Positions 11,857-20,860 of a stretch of DNA of 57,393 nucleotides are shown here, piece by piece; the first letter of the stretch is position 1, and the number at the start of each line of letters is the position of its first letter. The DNA comes from Candidatus Effluviviaceae Genus I sp. (GTDB taxonomy: Bacteria; Joyebacterota; Joyebacteria; Joyebacterales; Joyebacteraceae). The notes under the pieces were generated by a model that was given only the letters and a program-made list of their open reading frames with translations, was not told the DNA's origin and did not search any database. The translations under genes were made by a program, and so were the position numbers. The stretch lies in the NCBI GenBank assembly GCA_016867725.1, contig VGIX01000010.1, positions 1 to 57,393 on the forward strand, in the 5' to 3' direction.

Positions 11857-11969
11857 CCCCGCCTCGCTCCTTCCGCCCGCGCTTCCGTTCGCGCCTGGGT
11901 CCGTCCGCCTCGACAAGCGCCCCCGCGCGCCGGTTCCGCCGGACGCGCGAGGGCCCCGGGTCGGTAGAA

Positions 11970-11998
11970 CGAATACCAACTCCGGGGCCCGAACGCAA
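11970..11998 (-). promoter_or_regulatory. Weak promoter candidate of the DegT gene
   Basis: Minus-strand TTGCGT (11998-11993), 17-base spacer, TATTCG (11975-11970). It is a poor match to consensus but sits in the only AT-richer part of the gap. Confidence 0.22.
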
Positions 11999-12048
11999 CA
12001 TCATTGCCGCCGGGGCGGCGCAGGAACAACGACCATGCCCGGCAAGGC

Positions 12049-12076
12049 AGGCGGCCACCCCGAAGGGTGGCCGCCT
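12049..12076 (-). terminator. Strong hairpin with UUCG loop after the beta-helix giant gene
   Basis: A perfect 12-bp inverted repeat (12049-12060 with 12065-12076) encloses a 4-base loop that reads TTCG on the minus strand and is closed by C-G, the very stable C(UUCG)G tetraloop. It lies 37 bases past the stop at 12114. The downstream T tract is weak. Confidence 0.7.
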
Positions 12077-12113
12077 GAAGGGAACGGAGCCCCAGACCCT
12101 GGGTCACTCCGTG

Positions 12114-15100
12114 TTACCGCAGCAGCGTCAGCTTCTGCGACGCGACCGCACCGTCAACCTCGAGCCGCACGAAGTACACCCCGGAGACCAGGCGCGCGCC
12201 CATGTTGTCGAGCCCGTCCCACTCCACCGTGGCGTACCCGCCGCGCGAGTCAGCCTCCGGCGTGAGATGCCGGACGACACGGCCCGCGACATCGTACACC
12301 GACAGGCGAGCAGTGCGCGCGCCCACCGGGACCGAGTACGCGATGCTCGCCCCCGCCGTCGTCGGGTTCGGCGCCACCGAGCGGATCCCGAACGCGAGCA
12401 CGCCGGGCACCGTCACCGACGGATGCCCGCCCGCCACGATCTCCTCACCGGTCGGCAGCACCACCCTCAGTTCGTACCAGAACGTCCCGCCAGGCCATGC
12501 GTTGCGGTCCACGAACGTCCCGCCCGTAACGTCCGTCAGCGGAGCGGGCGTGATGCACTCGAACGGACCCTCAGCGGCCAGCGAGCGGTAGATCAGGAGG
12601 CCGGAGCCCGCGCTGTGGCCGGAGATCGCCCAGCGGAGGACGACCGCCTGCTCCTCGACGATCGTGGCGTAGAACGCGACCTCGACCGGGGACGGGATCT
12701 CGATGAACACGCCCGTGACGGTCTTGTCGCCGTCCATGACCACGATCACCGGGTTGTCCGTGCCGGTCGCGTCCCCCTCCCAATGGTCGAACTCCCAGTT
12801 GGGATCCGGGATGGCCGTGATCTCGACCTCGGCGCCGCACTCGTAGGTCGGGAGATCGGGGACGATCAGCAGCGAGCCGTTGCCCACGACTTCCGTGGTC
12901 AGCGTGAAGGTCTTCAGCGCGAACGTCGCGTGGATCGTGTGGTTCGCCACCACGTCCTCGAACAGGTAGCTCTCCACCGCGCCCACCGACTCGCCGTCCA
13001 CCACCACGTCGAGGATGTCGTAGCACACGTCAGGCGTGATCGTGAACGCGGCATCGCCACCGCAGTCCACCACCACGTCGCCCTCGGGCTCGATCGTGCC
13101 GCCCTCGCCCGCCGACGCCGCGATCGTGAAGGTCTTCAGCGCGAACGTCGCGTGGATCGTGTGGTTCGCCACCACGTCCTCGAACAGGTAGCTCTCCACC
13201 GCGCCCACCGACTCGCCGTCCACCACCACGTCGAGGATGTCGTAGCACACGTCAGGCGTGATCGTGAACGTGGCATCGCCACCGCAGTCCACCACCACGT
13301 CGCCCTCGGGCTCGATCGTGCCGCCCTCGCCCGCCGACGCCGCGATCGTGAAGGTCTTCAGCGCGAACGTCGCCGTGATGTCCTTGTTCGCATCCATCAC
13401 GATCTGGAGCGGGTTCGTGTTCCCGCCCGCATCACCCGACCAGCCGACGAACTCGTAGCACTCCCCGCCCGGAATCGCCGTCAGCGTCACAGGCGTGCCG
13501 GGTGCGTAGGCTGCCTGGCTCGGCACAACCTGGATGCTGCCGTTCCCCACGACCGAGGTCGCCAGGAAGTAGATCGTGAACTCGTCCGCACCGATGTCCG
13601 GGTTGGCGCCGCGCGGGTCGCCGTCGAAGTCGTACGCGATCCCGGTGATGGTCGTCCCGGCATCGCCCACCGGCGAGATGAGGTCCTGCCTGATGTGGAG
13701 GTCGGTGGTGCCGACGTACTGCGGGTCGGCCGAGATGCTGTTCGCGTCCCGGCCCGACGCCGTCCGCCAGGTGGGCAGGTCGGCGTAGTTCGCCGCAGCA
13801 ATCTTCCCGACGAGGTTCAGGCCGCCGCCCGTCGCGTTGCAGAAGAGGTCGTTGTAGTCGCCGCCGGTCAGCTGCGAGGCGCCGATCTCGAGCGCCAGCG
13901 CCACCGAGCCCGCCCCCGTCAAGGCAAGCCGGCCGAGGTTGTTCACGACGCAGTTGCCCGTGACATCCGCGGCGCTGCCGTCGTCGAGTCCGATGCCGAC
14001 GGAGTAGGCAGCGGCGCTGTAGTTGATCGTGTTGCCGTAGAGGTAGATCGAGTTGGCGTAGATGCCCACGCCACCCTGCCCGGTGCCCCACGCGTAGATG
14101 CCAACCGGGGTGTAGGTGCACCCGAACGTGGTGTAGCTGTCGCCGTCACCGGTGATGTTGAAGATCATGTTGTTGGAGACGACCACGCCGGCCGCGGCGG
14201 CCCCCGTCGAGATGCCGATGCCCTTCGCTCCGTAGCCCAACGTTCCGGTGTAGCGGAGGTCGTGGATCCGGTTGGCGTTCACGATCGTGTTGACCGTGCT
14301 TGTCGCAAGCCAGATCCCGCGGTCGGTCTCGCTCGTTGCCGTCTCGAAGTTGCCGATGTCGTTGCCCGCGACAACGCCGCCGTCAACGCCCTGCAGGTAC
14401 AGACCGACGTACCTGATGGCATTCGCGCCGCTGGTGTTGAGGTCGTTCCCGACGATCGTCAGGCCGGAGCCGTTCAGCGCCGCCACGGCGGCGTTGCAGT
14501 AGACGCCGATGTACGCCTTCTCGATCCTGTTGTTCCGGACCTCGATGTTCGAGAAGTACCCGGCGTTGCCCGCGGTCGTCCCGTCGCTGATGACGACAGG
14601 CGTGTTCGTGTTGACGCCGTTCCGGACGACGCAGTTCTTGAGCGCCACGTTCGTGATCGGCGTCGTGCCGCTCGAGCCGAACCAGACGACCATCGGGCTC
14701 GTGGCGCTCGTGTTCTCGAGCGTGAGGTCGCGGGTCGTCCCGCCGTCCGAGTTCGAGCCGTCGATCGTGATGTAGTTCGTCTTGAAGACCCTGAAGAGCG
14801 AGCCGCCCGCGCTCGGCCCGGCGATCGTCGCCGTCACGCCGGTGTAGGGCTTGAACGTCACGGTGTTGGTGGCGTCCGGAACGTTCATGGTCACGTTCAC
14901 CGTGATCGGGAACGTCTCGCTCGGATAGGTCGCGTCGGTCAGCAGGAACTCCACCGGCCCGGCCACGCCGGCGGCGTTGAGGTCGGCCACGGCCGCGGTG
15001 ATCGTCGCGTAGACGCCGCGCGTCCCCCTCGCCTGCTCGGCGTACAGCGACCCTTCATACGCGCGGCCGCCCGTCACCGGCGTCCAGCTCACCTGCTCGA

Positions 15101-17603
15101 CCTCGTGTGTGACCGTCTTCCACACGAGCCGATCGGCCGCCGCGCCGGACTTCTCCGTCTCGTCCACCGGCTCCAGGCTCTCCCTCGTGACCGTTGTCAC
15201 CTGCCGCTCGAAGGTCAGGTCCAGCCCGGTCGCGCGGTTGAACTCCGAGACGCCGACGAGGTACGTGCCGGACAGCGGCGCGATGCCTCTGCACGAGCCG
15301 ACGATCTGGTCGTTCCCAGGCACCTGGTCACCAACCAGCTCCGACGACGCGTAGATCGCATAGACGCCGCCGTCGGCCAGGGTCGCGCTCGGGAAGGTCA
15401 CCGTCACGGTGCCCATGCTCGAGATCGAGGCGATCGACGCCGTCTCGTTGTACACCTCGTCCGTGGACGGCGAAGGACCGACGATCCGGTAGCGAACCGG
15501 CACGTCCGTCTGCGTGGCCGTGCCGAGGTTCGTGAACGACGCCTTCGGATCGAAGGCCACGCCGACGACCTTCGCCCCGCCGTTCGTCGGATCCACGAAC
15601 GCCGTCGCGGCGATGTCGTTGGAGGAGACCGGCGTGCCATCGAACTCGTCCGCGCCGATGTCGTTCGCCGTGCCACCGCCGTAGATCGACCCAGGAGGAC
15701 CGGGCCGCGCCTCGTTGTCGATGTCAACGGCCACGCCCGTGCCGGCCGCGCCGCCGGACTCGAGCAGGGTCATCGTCCCGGCGACGATGTGCAGGTCCGT
15801 CGGGGTCGTGAAGGGCGCCCCCGCCGTGGTTCCGAACGACGCGTTGTCGTTCGTGCCCGCGGCCGACAGCGTGCTCGTGTACGCCCGCATGTTGGTCGCC
15901 GGCGTCGTGGCGCCGGGATCGAAGTTGGACGCAAGGTAGAACCCCGTGCCGGCCGTCGTCCCGACCTGCCCGATGCCCTGTCGCGCCGCGTCCGTGCCGC
16001 TAAAGTACGCGTTGTTGTTCAGCGTCAGGTTCATCGCGCTCGTGCCCGCGGACGGCAGCCAGATGGAGACGTGGGCGACGCTCGTCGTGCCGCTCGGAAT
16101 CGTGTTCACGAAGAGGTTGTTCCGCACGTCAAGGCCCGTCTGGCCGGTGCCGCCGATCGCGAACGCCGCCGAAAGCAGCGACGACGCGGCCGTGCCCAGA
16201 TGGGGACCGTAGAGGTTCACCGAGTTGTGATAGACCTTGTGGCCCGTCCCGCCGGCGATCCTCAGTCCGAACACGCCGAAGCTCGTGGAGAACGCTCCGC
16301 CGCCGCTCATGTTGTGATGGATGTCGCTGACGAAGTTGTTCTGGATCGTCAGGTTGCTGCCGCCGGCGACGCTGATGCCATAGGAGCCGTAGGTACCGGT
16401 CCCGCGGCTGTAGACCTGGGTCACCTTGTTCTTCTCGATCAGGCCGCCGGTGACGCTCGTGGACACGTTCACGCCCATGATCGACACGCTGCCCATGCAC
16501 TGGACGTTGGTGACCGTGTTCCCGTTGATGCCGAACGCCGTGCCCGATGCGCTCGAGGCGTCTATGCCCCGCGCGCCGCTGCTGGTTCCGTTGTTGACCA
16601 CGCCGTTGACGACGTTGTTGTTGAGCATGATCGTACCGGAGCCGATGCCGGTGGTGAGCTCGATGGCGCTCATCGTGGTCGCGACGTACGACAGGATGTT
16701 CCGCACCGTGTTCCCTGCGATCGCCACGGCGTTCGTGCCGGTCACGTAGATGCCCTTCGTGTACACCGTGGTCGCGGGCGACGTGTAGGGAGGATCGCCC
16801 GCCAGGGTCCCGGCCGCCCCGACGACGTTGCTGTAGATCGTGATGCCCGTCGAGGAAGAGGAGTTCGCCCCGAGGAACACGATGCCGCGGGCGCACTGAT
16901 TCACCGCGTTGTTGTCAACGACGAGGCCGTTCACGGTGACACCGGAGGCCATTGCGCCCGTGACACTCGTGACCGCCGTGACGCTCGCGCCGCCGTTCGG
17001 GCCCACAATGACGCCGAACGACGCGTTCGAGCTGGTCGTCGTGCCCGTGATGGAGCTGCTGTTCCCGCCCGTCACGTTGCCGTTGAGGTTGCAGTTCCTG
17101 ATCGCGATGTTGTCGTTCGTGCTGTACGGGGCCGTGCCCGACGTGGCGATGCGGACGACCGAGCCGTACGTCACGGTGCTCGCCGCCGTGTTGTTGATCG
17201 TGAGATCCCGGTTCGTCCCGCTCGTGTTCGGGTTGTCACCGTTGATCGTGACGTTGTCCACGCCGTTCAACTGGATGACGCCGAACCCCTGCGCGGGATT
17301 GCCGGAGATCGAGACACCGTCCGCCGTCGGCCTGATGAGCACCGACGTGTAGCTGGCGGAGCCGGCGCCGGCGCTGTTCAGTGTCGCCGGCGTCGTGCCC
17401 TCCGTGGTGTTGCCGCTGAGGCCGATCGTGATGTCGCCGGTGTGCGTGCCGGCGTTGATGGCGTCGAACGCGCCCTTCAACGTCGTGTAGCTCGCCGACG
17501 GCGTGCCGCCCGTGGCCGTGACATCAACCTGGGCCAAGGCAGCAGAGACGCTCGCGCACAACATGAGTGCGACGAGCACGAGAAGCACTGCCGCTCGCTT
17601 CAT
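12114..17603 (-). CDS. 1829-aa secreted beta-helix protein with InlB-type repeats and FlgD-like tail
   Basis: GGAGGAGG lies 5 bases before the ATG, which opens a clear signal peptide (1-24, ending SAALAQ). Residues about 30-620 are short Asn/Gly/Val-rich coils typical of right-handed beta-helices (NNNVVNGV, IQNNFVSDI). About 650-770 resembles a CARDB-like adhesion sandwich. A second beta-helix block spans about 860-1340. Four divergent-InlB/bacterial-repeat units (1345-1640) end with forms of VVMDGDKTVTGVF or HTIHATFALK; the middle two are almost identical. The C-terminus (about 1735-1829) is a FlgD-Ig/type-A-sorting-like domain: APNPTTAG, LSVYDVAGRVVRHL, GVYFVRLE, KLTLLR. No catalytic site is recognisable; an adhesin or glycan-binding surface protein is likely. 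Confidence 0.9.
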   Translation of the reverse strand: MKRAAVLLVLVALMLCASVSAALAQVDVTATGGTPSASYTTLKGAFDAINAGTHTGDITIGLSGNTTEGTTPATLNSAGAGSASYTSVLIRPTADGVSISGNPAQGFGVIQLNGVDNVTINGDNPNTSGTNRDLTINNTAASTVTYGSVVRIATSGTAPYSTNDNIAIRNCNLNGNVTGGNSSSITGTTTSSNASFGVIVGPNGGASVTAVTSVTGAMASGVTVNGLVVDNNAVNQCARGIVFLGANSSSSTGITIYSNVVGAAGTLAGDPPYTSPATTVYTKGIYVTGTNAVAIAGNTVRNILSYVATTMSAIELTTGIGSGTIMLNNNVVNGVVNNGTSSGARGIDASSASGTAFGINGNTVTNVQCMGSVSIMGVNVSTSVTGGLIEKNKVTQVYSRGTGTYGSYGISVAGGSNLTIQNNFVSDIHHNMSGGGAFSTSFGVFGLRIAGGTGHKVYHNSVNLYGPHLGTAASSLLSAAFAIGGTGQTGLDVRNNLFVNTIPSGTTSVAHVSIWLPSAGTSAMNLTLNNNAYFSGTDAARQGIGQVGTTAGTGFYLASNFDPGATTPATNMRAYTSTLSAAGTNDNASFGTTAGAPFTTPTDLHIVAGTMTLLESGGAAGTGVAVDIDNEARPGPPGSIYGGGTANDIGADEFDGTPVSSNDIAATAFVDPTNGGAKVVGVAFDPKASFTNLGTATQTDVPVRYRIVGPSPSTDEVYNETASIASISSMGTVTVTFPSATLADGGVYAIYASSELVGDQVPGNDQIVGSCRGIAPLSGTYLVGVSEFNRATGLDLTFERQVTTVTRESLEPVDETEKSGAAADRLVWKTVTHEVEQVSWTPVTGGRAYEGSLYAEQARGTRGVYATITAAVADLNAAGVAGPVEFLLTDATYPSETFPITVNVTMNVPDATNTVTFKPYTGVTATIAGPSAGGSLFRVFKTNYITIDGSNSDGGTTRDLTLENTSATSPMVVWFGSSGTTPITNVALKNCVVRNGVNTNTPVVISDGTTAGNAGYFSNIEVRNNRIEKAYIGVYCNAAVAALNGSGLTIVGNDLNTSGANAIRYVGLYLQGVDGGVVAGNDIGNFETATSETDRGIWLATSTVNTIVNANRIHDLRYTGTLGYGAKGIGISTGAAAAGVVVSNNMIFNITGDGDSYTTFGCTYTPVGIYAWGTGQGGVGIYANSIYLYGNTINYSAAAYSVGIGLDDGSAADVTGNCVVNNLGRLALTGAGSVALALEIGASQLTGGDYNDLFCNATGGGLNLVGKIAAANYADLPTWRTASGRDANSISADPQYVGTTDLHIRQDLISPVGDAGTTITGIAYDFDGDPRGANPDIGADEFTIYFLATSVVGNGSIQVVPSQAAYAPGTPVTLTAIPGGECYEFVGWSGDAGGNTNPLQIVMDANKDITATFALKTFTIAASAGEGGTIEPEGDVVVDCGGDATFTITPDVCYDILDVVVDGESVGAVESYLFEDVVANHTIHATFALKTFTIAASAGEGGTIEPEGDVVVDCGGDAAFTITPDVCYDILDVVVDGESVGAVESYLFEDVVANHTIHATFALKTFTLTTEVVGNGSLLIVPDLPTYECGAEVEITAIPDPNWEFDHWEGDATGTDNPVIVVMDGDKTVTGVFIEIPSPVEVAFYATIVEEQAVVLRWAISGHSAGSGLLIYRSLAAEGPFECITPAPLTDVTGGTFVDRNAWPGGTFWYELRVVLPTGEEIVAGGHPSVTVPGVLAFGIRSVAPNPTTAGASIAYSVPVGARTARLSVYDVAGRVVRHLTPEADSRGGYATVEWDGLDNMGARLVSGVYFVRLEVDGAVASQKLTLLR
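12904..13347 (-). repeat. 222-bp tandem duplication inside the beta-helix giant gene
   Basis: Bases 12904-13125 and 13126-13347 match at 221 of 222 positions; the one difference is C at 13049 against T at 13271, which changes Ala to Thr. Each copy encodes a 74-residue InlB-type repeat. About 26 bases of a third copy continue from 13348. The near identity, including synonymous positions, points to a very recent duplication or gene conversion. Confidence 0.95.
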
Positions 17604-17682
17604 GACGCCCTCCTCCTGTCCTCGGTTGCCCGCTCCGCTTGCATTTCTCCAAAGGCCACATGCTCAACACGACTTGATGGCA

Positions 17683-17711
17683 AGCATACCAGAAGTTCCG
17701 CTCAGTGTCAA
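17683..17711 (-). promoter_or_regulatory. Promoter of the beta-helix giant gene
   Basis: Minus-strand TTGACA (17711-17706, full consensus), 17-base spacer ending in TGG (an extended -10 feature), then TATGCT (17688-17683). The predicted leader is about 73 bases. Confidence 0.6.
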
Positions 17712-17869
17712 GAATTGCGGTTGGCCAAGCCTTGGTGTGATGCGTGCGGGGTCTGCGGGGCGCGTGAGCAGACGCCCCCGTGGCGCGGGAGCTCCTCGGC
17801 AGGGGCCGTGGGAACCGGCAATGGCGGCTCTCTGCAGGGAAAGGAGCTCTGGACCGGGGGAGGGCCCGC

Positions 17870-19576
17870 CTACCTCACCACCACCAGCTTCGCGACCGCG
17901 CTTCGGCCCGCCGCGATGACCCTGGCGAAGTACACGCCGCTCGCGACCGGGGCGCCCGCGGCGTCCGCGCCGTCCCAGGCCGCCGCGTGCCACCCCGCGG
18001 GGCGGCGCCCGTCGGCGAGCACGCGCACGAGGCGTCCGGCGACGTCGTACACCGCGACCCGCGCGCGGCCGTCGCCGGGCACGAAGTAGCTCAAAGCCGT
18101 GCCCGCGTCGAACGGGCTGCGCGATGCGGAAACGACCGGCCGCCGCGACCCTCCACCCTCGTCCCCGGGCACACCCGACGGCTGGTGGACCATCGCGTCC
18201 GCCGCCTGCACGATGCCCCAGCCCATGAGCGTGTCGGGGCTCGCGCTCTGCGTGGCCGTCTCGCGCAGTGCCTCGATGACCATGGACGGCGTCCAGTGCG
18301 GATGCGCCTGGAGCAGCAGCCCGACCGCGCCCGCGGTGAGAGGACACGAGAACGAGGTGCCGCTCGCGGTCGCGTACGACGCGGTGTCGCTCGTCGTGGC
18401 GACGTAGACGTGCCGGCCTTGCGCCATCACGTCGGGCTTGATGCGCCCGTCGTACGTCGGCCCGACCGAGCTGAACGACACTCTGATGCCGTCGCTGTTC
18501 ACGGCGCCGACCGCCACGACGCTGTCGCCGTCCGCCGGCGCGATCATGTAGCGCCACGCGCTCCCGCCCTCGTTCCCCATCGAGTTGACGACGACGACAC
18601 CGCGCGCCGCCGCCATGTCGGCCGCGATCGTCGTCACGGCGGTGTTCCCGTCCATGTCCTCGTACGTGTACCAGTCGAGGTAGCCGAGCGAGCTCGAGAT
18701 GACGTCCGCGCCGAGGCTGTCGGCCCACTCCGCGGCGGCGACCCAGTGGTCCTCCTCCGCCTGGATCTCGGTGTCCACGCGCTCGGTCTTCGCGAGCGCG
18801 AAGCTCCCGCGGTACGAGCCGCCGTACAGCTGCCCCGCGTACGCCCCGCCGACGCACGAGAGCGTCGCCGTCCCGTGCGAGTCCTGACCGGGCGGGTCGC
18901 CGGGTTGGTCGGCCGTGACGGCGTCGTTGTTGATGAAGTCGCGCTCCGCGACGACGTCGAGGTGGCGGTACGCCTGGTGGTCGGTGTCGAAGCCCGTGTC
19001 GAACATGGCGATGAGGACGCCCGACCCGTCGAACCCCTGGTCGTGAAGGTCGGGCACCTGGATCTGATCGAGCTGCCCGAGCGCCGGGCCGTAGTCGAGC
19101 GACCGCCCGCCGCGGGGCGTCGCCGGGGCCGTCGGGACGAGCTGCGGCAGCTCCTTCCTCGCGCGGGCCACGGGCCGAACCTCGCGCACGAACGGCAGCG
19201 CGGCGATCGCCGCCGCCTGCGACGCGTCGGCCTCCACCGAGACCGCGTTCAGCCAGCGGCTCCGAACGACCACCCTTGCGCCCGTCGCCTCGACCGCGCC
19301 GACGTGTTCCGGCGCGACGGGGACGTCCCGCACGGTGACGGGCATGCCCACCTTCGCGCGGCGCGCGAGCGCGCGGGGCGAAAGCGTGGCCGCGGCCCGT
19401 GCGACGGCCACGCCCTCATCGGCCCGGGTCAGACCCTTGTCCGCGAGGAACACCCAGAGCCTGTGAGGCGACGGCGTCGCGTCTGCCGACTGGGCCACTT
19501 CCACGGCGCCCAAGGCGAGCCCGAGGACCAGGGTCAGGACTGCGGCGCCCGGAGCTCTCCTGAAGGTGCGGATCAT
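17870..19576 (-). CDS. Secreted subtilisin-like serine protease (S8) with FlgD-like tail
   Basis: A 568-aa exported protease. The ATG at 19576 follows GGGAGG by 5 bases. A signal peptide (1-31), then an inhibitor-I9-like propeptide region (RLWVFLADKGL to about 140), then the peptidase S8 domain. The catalytic triad is visible: Asp in MFDTGFDTDH, His in DSHGTATLSCVGG and Ser in GTSFSCPLTAG. The oxyanion Asn is in NSMGNEGG. The C-terminal 80 residues form a FlgD-Ig-like beta-sandwich (LSYFVPGDGRARVAVYDVAG, SGVYFARV, AKLVVVR), as in other exported proteins here. It may degrade extracellular protein or process the neighbouring surface proteins; the sequence does not decide between these. Confidence 0.93.
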   Translation of the reverse strand: MIRTFRRAPGAAVLTLVLGLALGAVEVAQSADATPSPHRLWVFLADKGLTRADEGVAVARAAATLSPRALARRAKVGMPVTVRDVPVAPEHVGAVEATGARVVVRSRWLNAVSVEADASQAAAIAALPFVREVRPVARARKELPQLVPTAPATPRGGRSLDYGPALGQLDQIQVPDLHDQGFDGSGVLIAMFDTGFDTDHQAYRHLDVVAERDFINNDAVTADQPGDPPGQDSHGTATLSCVGGAYAGQLYGGSYRGSFALAKTERVDTEIQAEEDHWVAAAEWADSLGADVISSSLGYLDWYTYEDMDGNTAVTTIAADMAAARGVVVVNSMGNEGGSAWRYMIAPADGDSVVAVGAVNSDGIRVSFSSVGPTYDGRIKPDVMAQGRHVYVATTSDTASYATASGTSFSCPLTAGAVGLLLQAHPHWTPSMVIEALRETATQSASPDTLMGWGIVQAADAMVHQPSGVPGDEGGGSRRPVVSASRSPFDAGTALSYFVPGDGRARVAVYDVAGRLVRVLADGRRPAGWHAAAWDGADAAGAPVASGVYFARVIAAGRSAVAKLVVVR

Positions 19577-19630
19577 GCAAACCTCCCAGGGCGGCCTGGG
19601 CCGCCGGGTCGCGTTGATGGTCACAGCTTC

Positions 19631-19659
19631 ATTATACCACCGGGTGGGCAACTGGGCAA
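19631..19659 (-). promoter_or_regulatory. Promoter of the subtilisin gene
   Basis: Minus-strand TTGCCC (19659-19654), 17-base spacer, perfect TATAAT (19636-19631). The leader to the ATG at 19576 is about 50 bases. Confidence 0.55.
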
Positions 19660-19694
19660 GCGGGGCGCGAGTGCTGCGCGCTCGGAGCGCCGCG

Positions 19695-20645
19695 TCAGCT
19701 CCGGAACCTCTCCGGGTCGAGCCCGAGCGCGTCGAGCGCCGCCTGCGAGACGCCCATCTGGCCGCGCCCCATCTCCCTCCCGATCGTCCGCGCGAAGTGG
19801 AGCGCGATGGCCGCGACGTCCTCGGGCCGTGCGCGAAGCGGCGGGACCTCGATAGCGAGCGGCTCGCCGTCGGCGGCGCGCCAGACCGACAGCCGGACGA
19901 GCTCCGGCCTTTGTTTGGAGTGCGTTCCGACACCGGTGACGATCTCGGGCGTCCCGTCGCCGTCTACGTCCGCGATGGCCCGGCCGCCCGTGGGCGTCCC
20001 GGCCGCTGGGCGACGCCACGGGATCTCGCCGGTCTCCCAGTTCACGAGCCAGACGCCTCGGGGCGACCGCGCCGCTCCCGTGACCATCGCGCACGCGAGG
20101 GCCTCCCGCGTGCCGTTCCCATCCAGGTCGAAGGCCCCGAGCAGGAAGACATCCGTCACCCAGTCTCCCCTGGGCGACACGGGCTCGTCGTACTCGAAGG
20201 CGATCCTCGCCAGATCGCGCACCACGGCGGTGCTGTCGCAGCGCACGACCTCGGTCACGACGACCGACGCCGCGCGCACACCCACCTGCTGCTCGTACCA
20301 CACGACCTCGGGTACGCCGTCGCCTGTGAGATCGGTCACGCCGCAGATGGTGCCTGCCCCGCGCGGCCGGGTCGTGTGGAGGTTGTAGCTCCCGTGCTCG
20401 GCCGGTGCGCCGATGTCCCAGTAGCTCGAGTGGTCGAGCCCGCGGACGAACCGCAGCTCCTCGTCCACACCGTCGCCGTCGAAGTCGGTGGCGAAGACGA
20501 CGACCGGCGTGTAACTCATGGGCGCCGCCGGTCGAAACGCGTAGCGCAGCCATCCGGGATTCGATGGGAGATGCCGCGGGCCGCCGCATCCGGCGGCCGC
20601 GACGCAGAGCGCGAGGACCAGAGCGCGGACCGGGGAGAACGACAT
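19695..20645 (-). CDS. FG-GAP/VCBS-type lipoprotein with NtrC-like C-terminal segment
   Basis: The 316-aa product begins with a lipoprotein signal (LVLALCVAAAGCGG, lipobox AAGC). Four calcium-binding-like loops of the integrin FG-GAP/VCBS kind follow: DFDGDGVDEE, DLTGDGVPEV, DLDGNGTREA and DVDGDGTPEI, the usual layout of a small surface beta-propeller. The last 51 residues (19695-19850) do not fit a propeller. They read VPPLRARPEDVAAIALHF, then REMGRG and VSQAALDAL, matching the end of the AAA+ domain of sigma54 activators (PLRxRxEDI...HF...SPEALxxL). The WPGNVREL motif that should follow is absent. This looks like a chimeric 3' end; function beyond surface display is unknown. Confidence 0.75.
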   Translation of the reverse strand: MSFSPVRALVLALCVAAAGCGGPRHLPSNPGWLRYAFRPAAPMSYTPVVVFATDFDGDGVDEELRFVRGLDHSSYWDIGAPAEHGSYNLHTTRPRGAGTICGVTDLTGDGVPEVVWYEQQVGVRAASVVVTEVVRCDSTAVVRDLARIAFEYDEPVSPRGDWVTDVFLLGAFDLDGNGTREALACAMVTGAARSPRGVWLVNWETGEIPWRRPAAGTPTGGRAIADVDGDGTPEIVTGVGTHSKQRPELVRLSVWRAADGEPLAIEVPPLRARPEDVAAIALHFARTIGREMGRGQMGVSQAALDALGLDPERFRS

Positions 20646-20739
20646 GAGGCGACGGCATCCCCCTCCGTGCTTCGCGTGTGAGACGAGGCCGACTCGAGTG
20701 CTCCCCGGCCGGCGCGTTTCCTCATGGGACGGAAGCCGA

Positions 20740-20767
20740 GGTTAACCGAGTCCGCGTGCAGCGTCAA
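20740..20767 (-). promoter_or_regulatory. Weak promoter candidate of the FG-GAP lipoprotein gene
   Basis: Minus-strand TTGACG (20767-20762), 16-base spacer, TTAACC (20745-20740). It is divergent from the promoter candidate at 20793-20822. Confidence 0.22.
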
Positions 20768-20792
20768 CGACAGCGGGCGGTCATGGGCTCGC

Positions 20793-20822
20793 TTGACGCA
20801 GGGGAACCGACACGGCTACACT
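20793..20822 (+). promoter_or_regulatory. Promoter candidate of the short beta-helix gene
   Basis: TTGACG (20793-20798), 18-base spacer, TACACT (20817-20822). GAGGAG at 20847-20852 then supplies a ribosome site 8 bases before the ATG at 20861. Confidence 0.4.
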
Positions 20823-20860
20823 TGAGATGTTCGCATGAGATAATCTGAGGAGTCCGCGCC

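Noticed and set aside
12904-13347. CRISPR or non-coding satellite repeat
   Set aside because: The repeat is 222 bp, adjacent without spacers, and encodes an InlB-type unit in frame.
17789-17849. Inverted GAGCTCCT/AGGAGCTC pair after the subtilisin gene
   Set aside because: Only 8 bp pair around a 45-base loop, and the 6-bp core is self-complementary, so it is weak evidence for a terminator.
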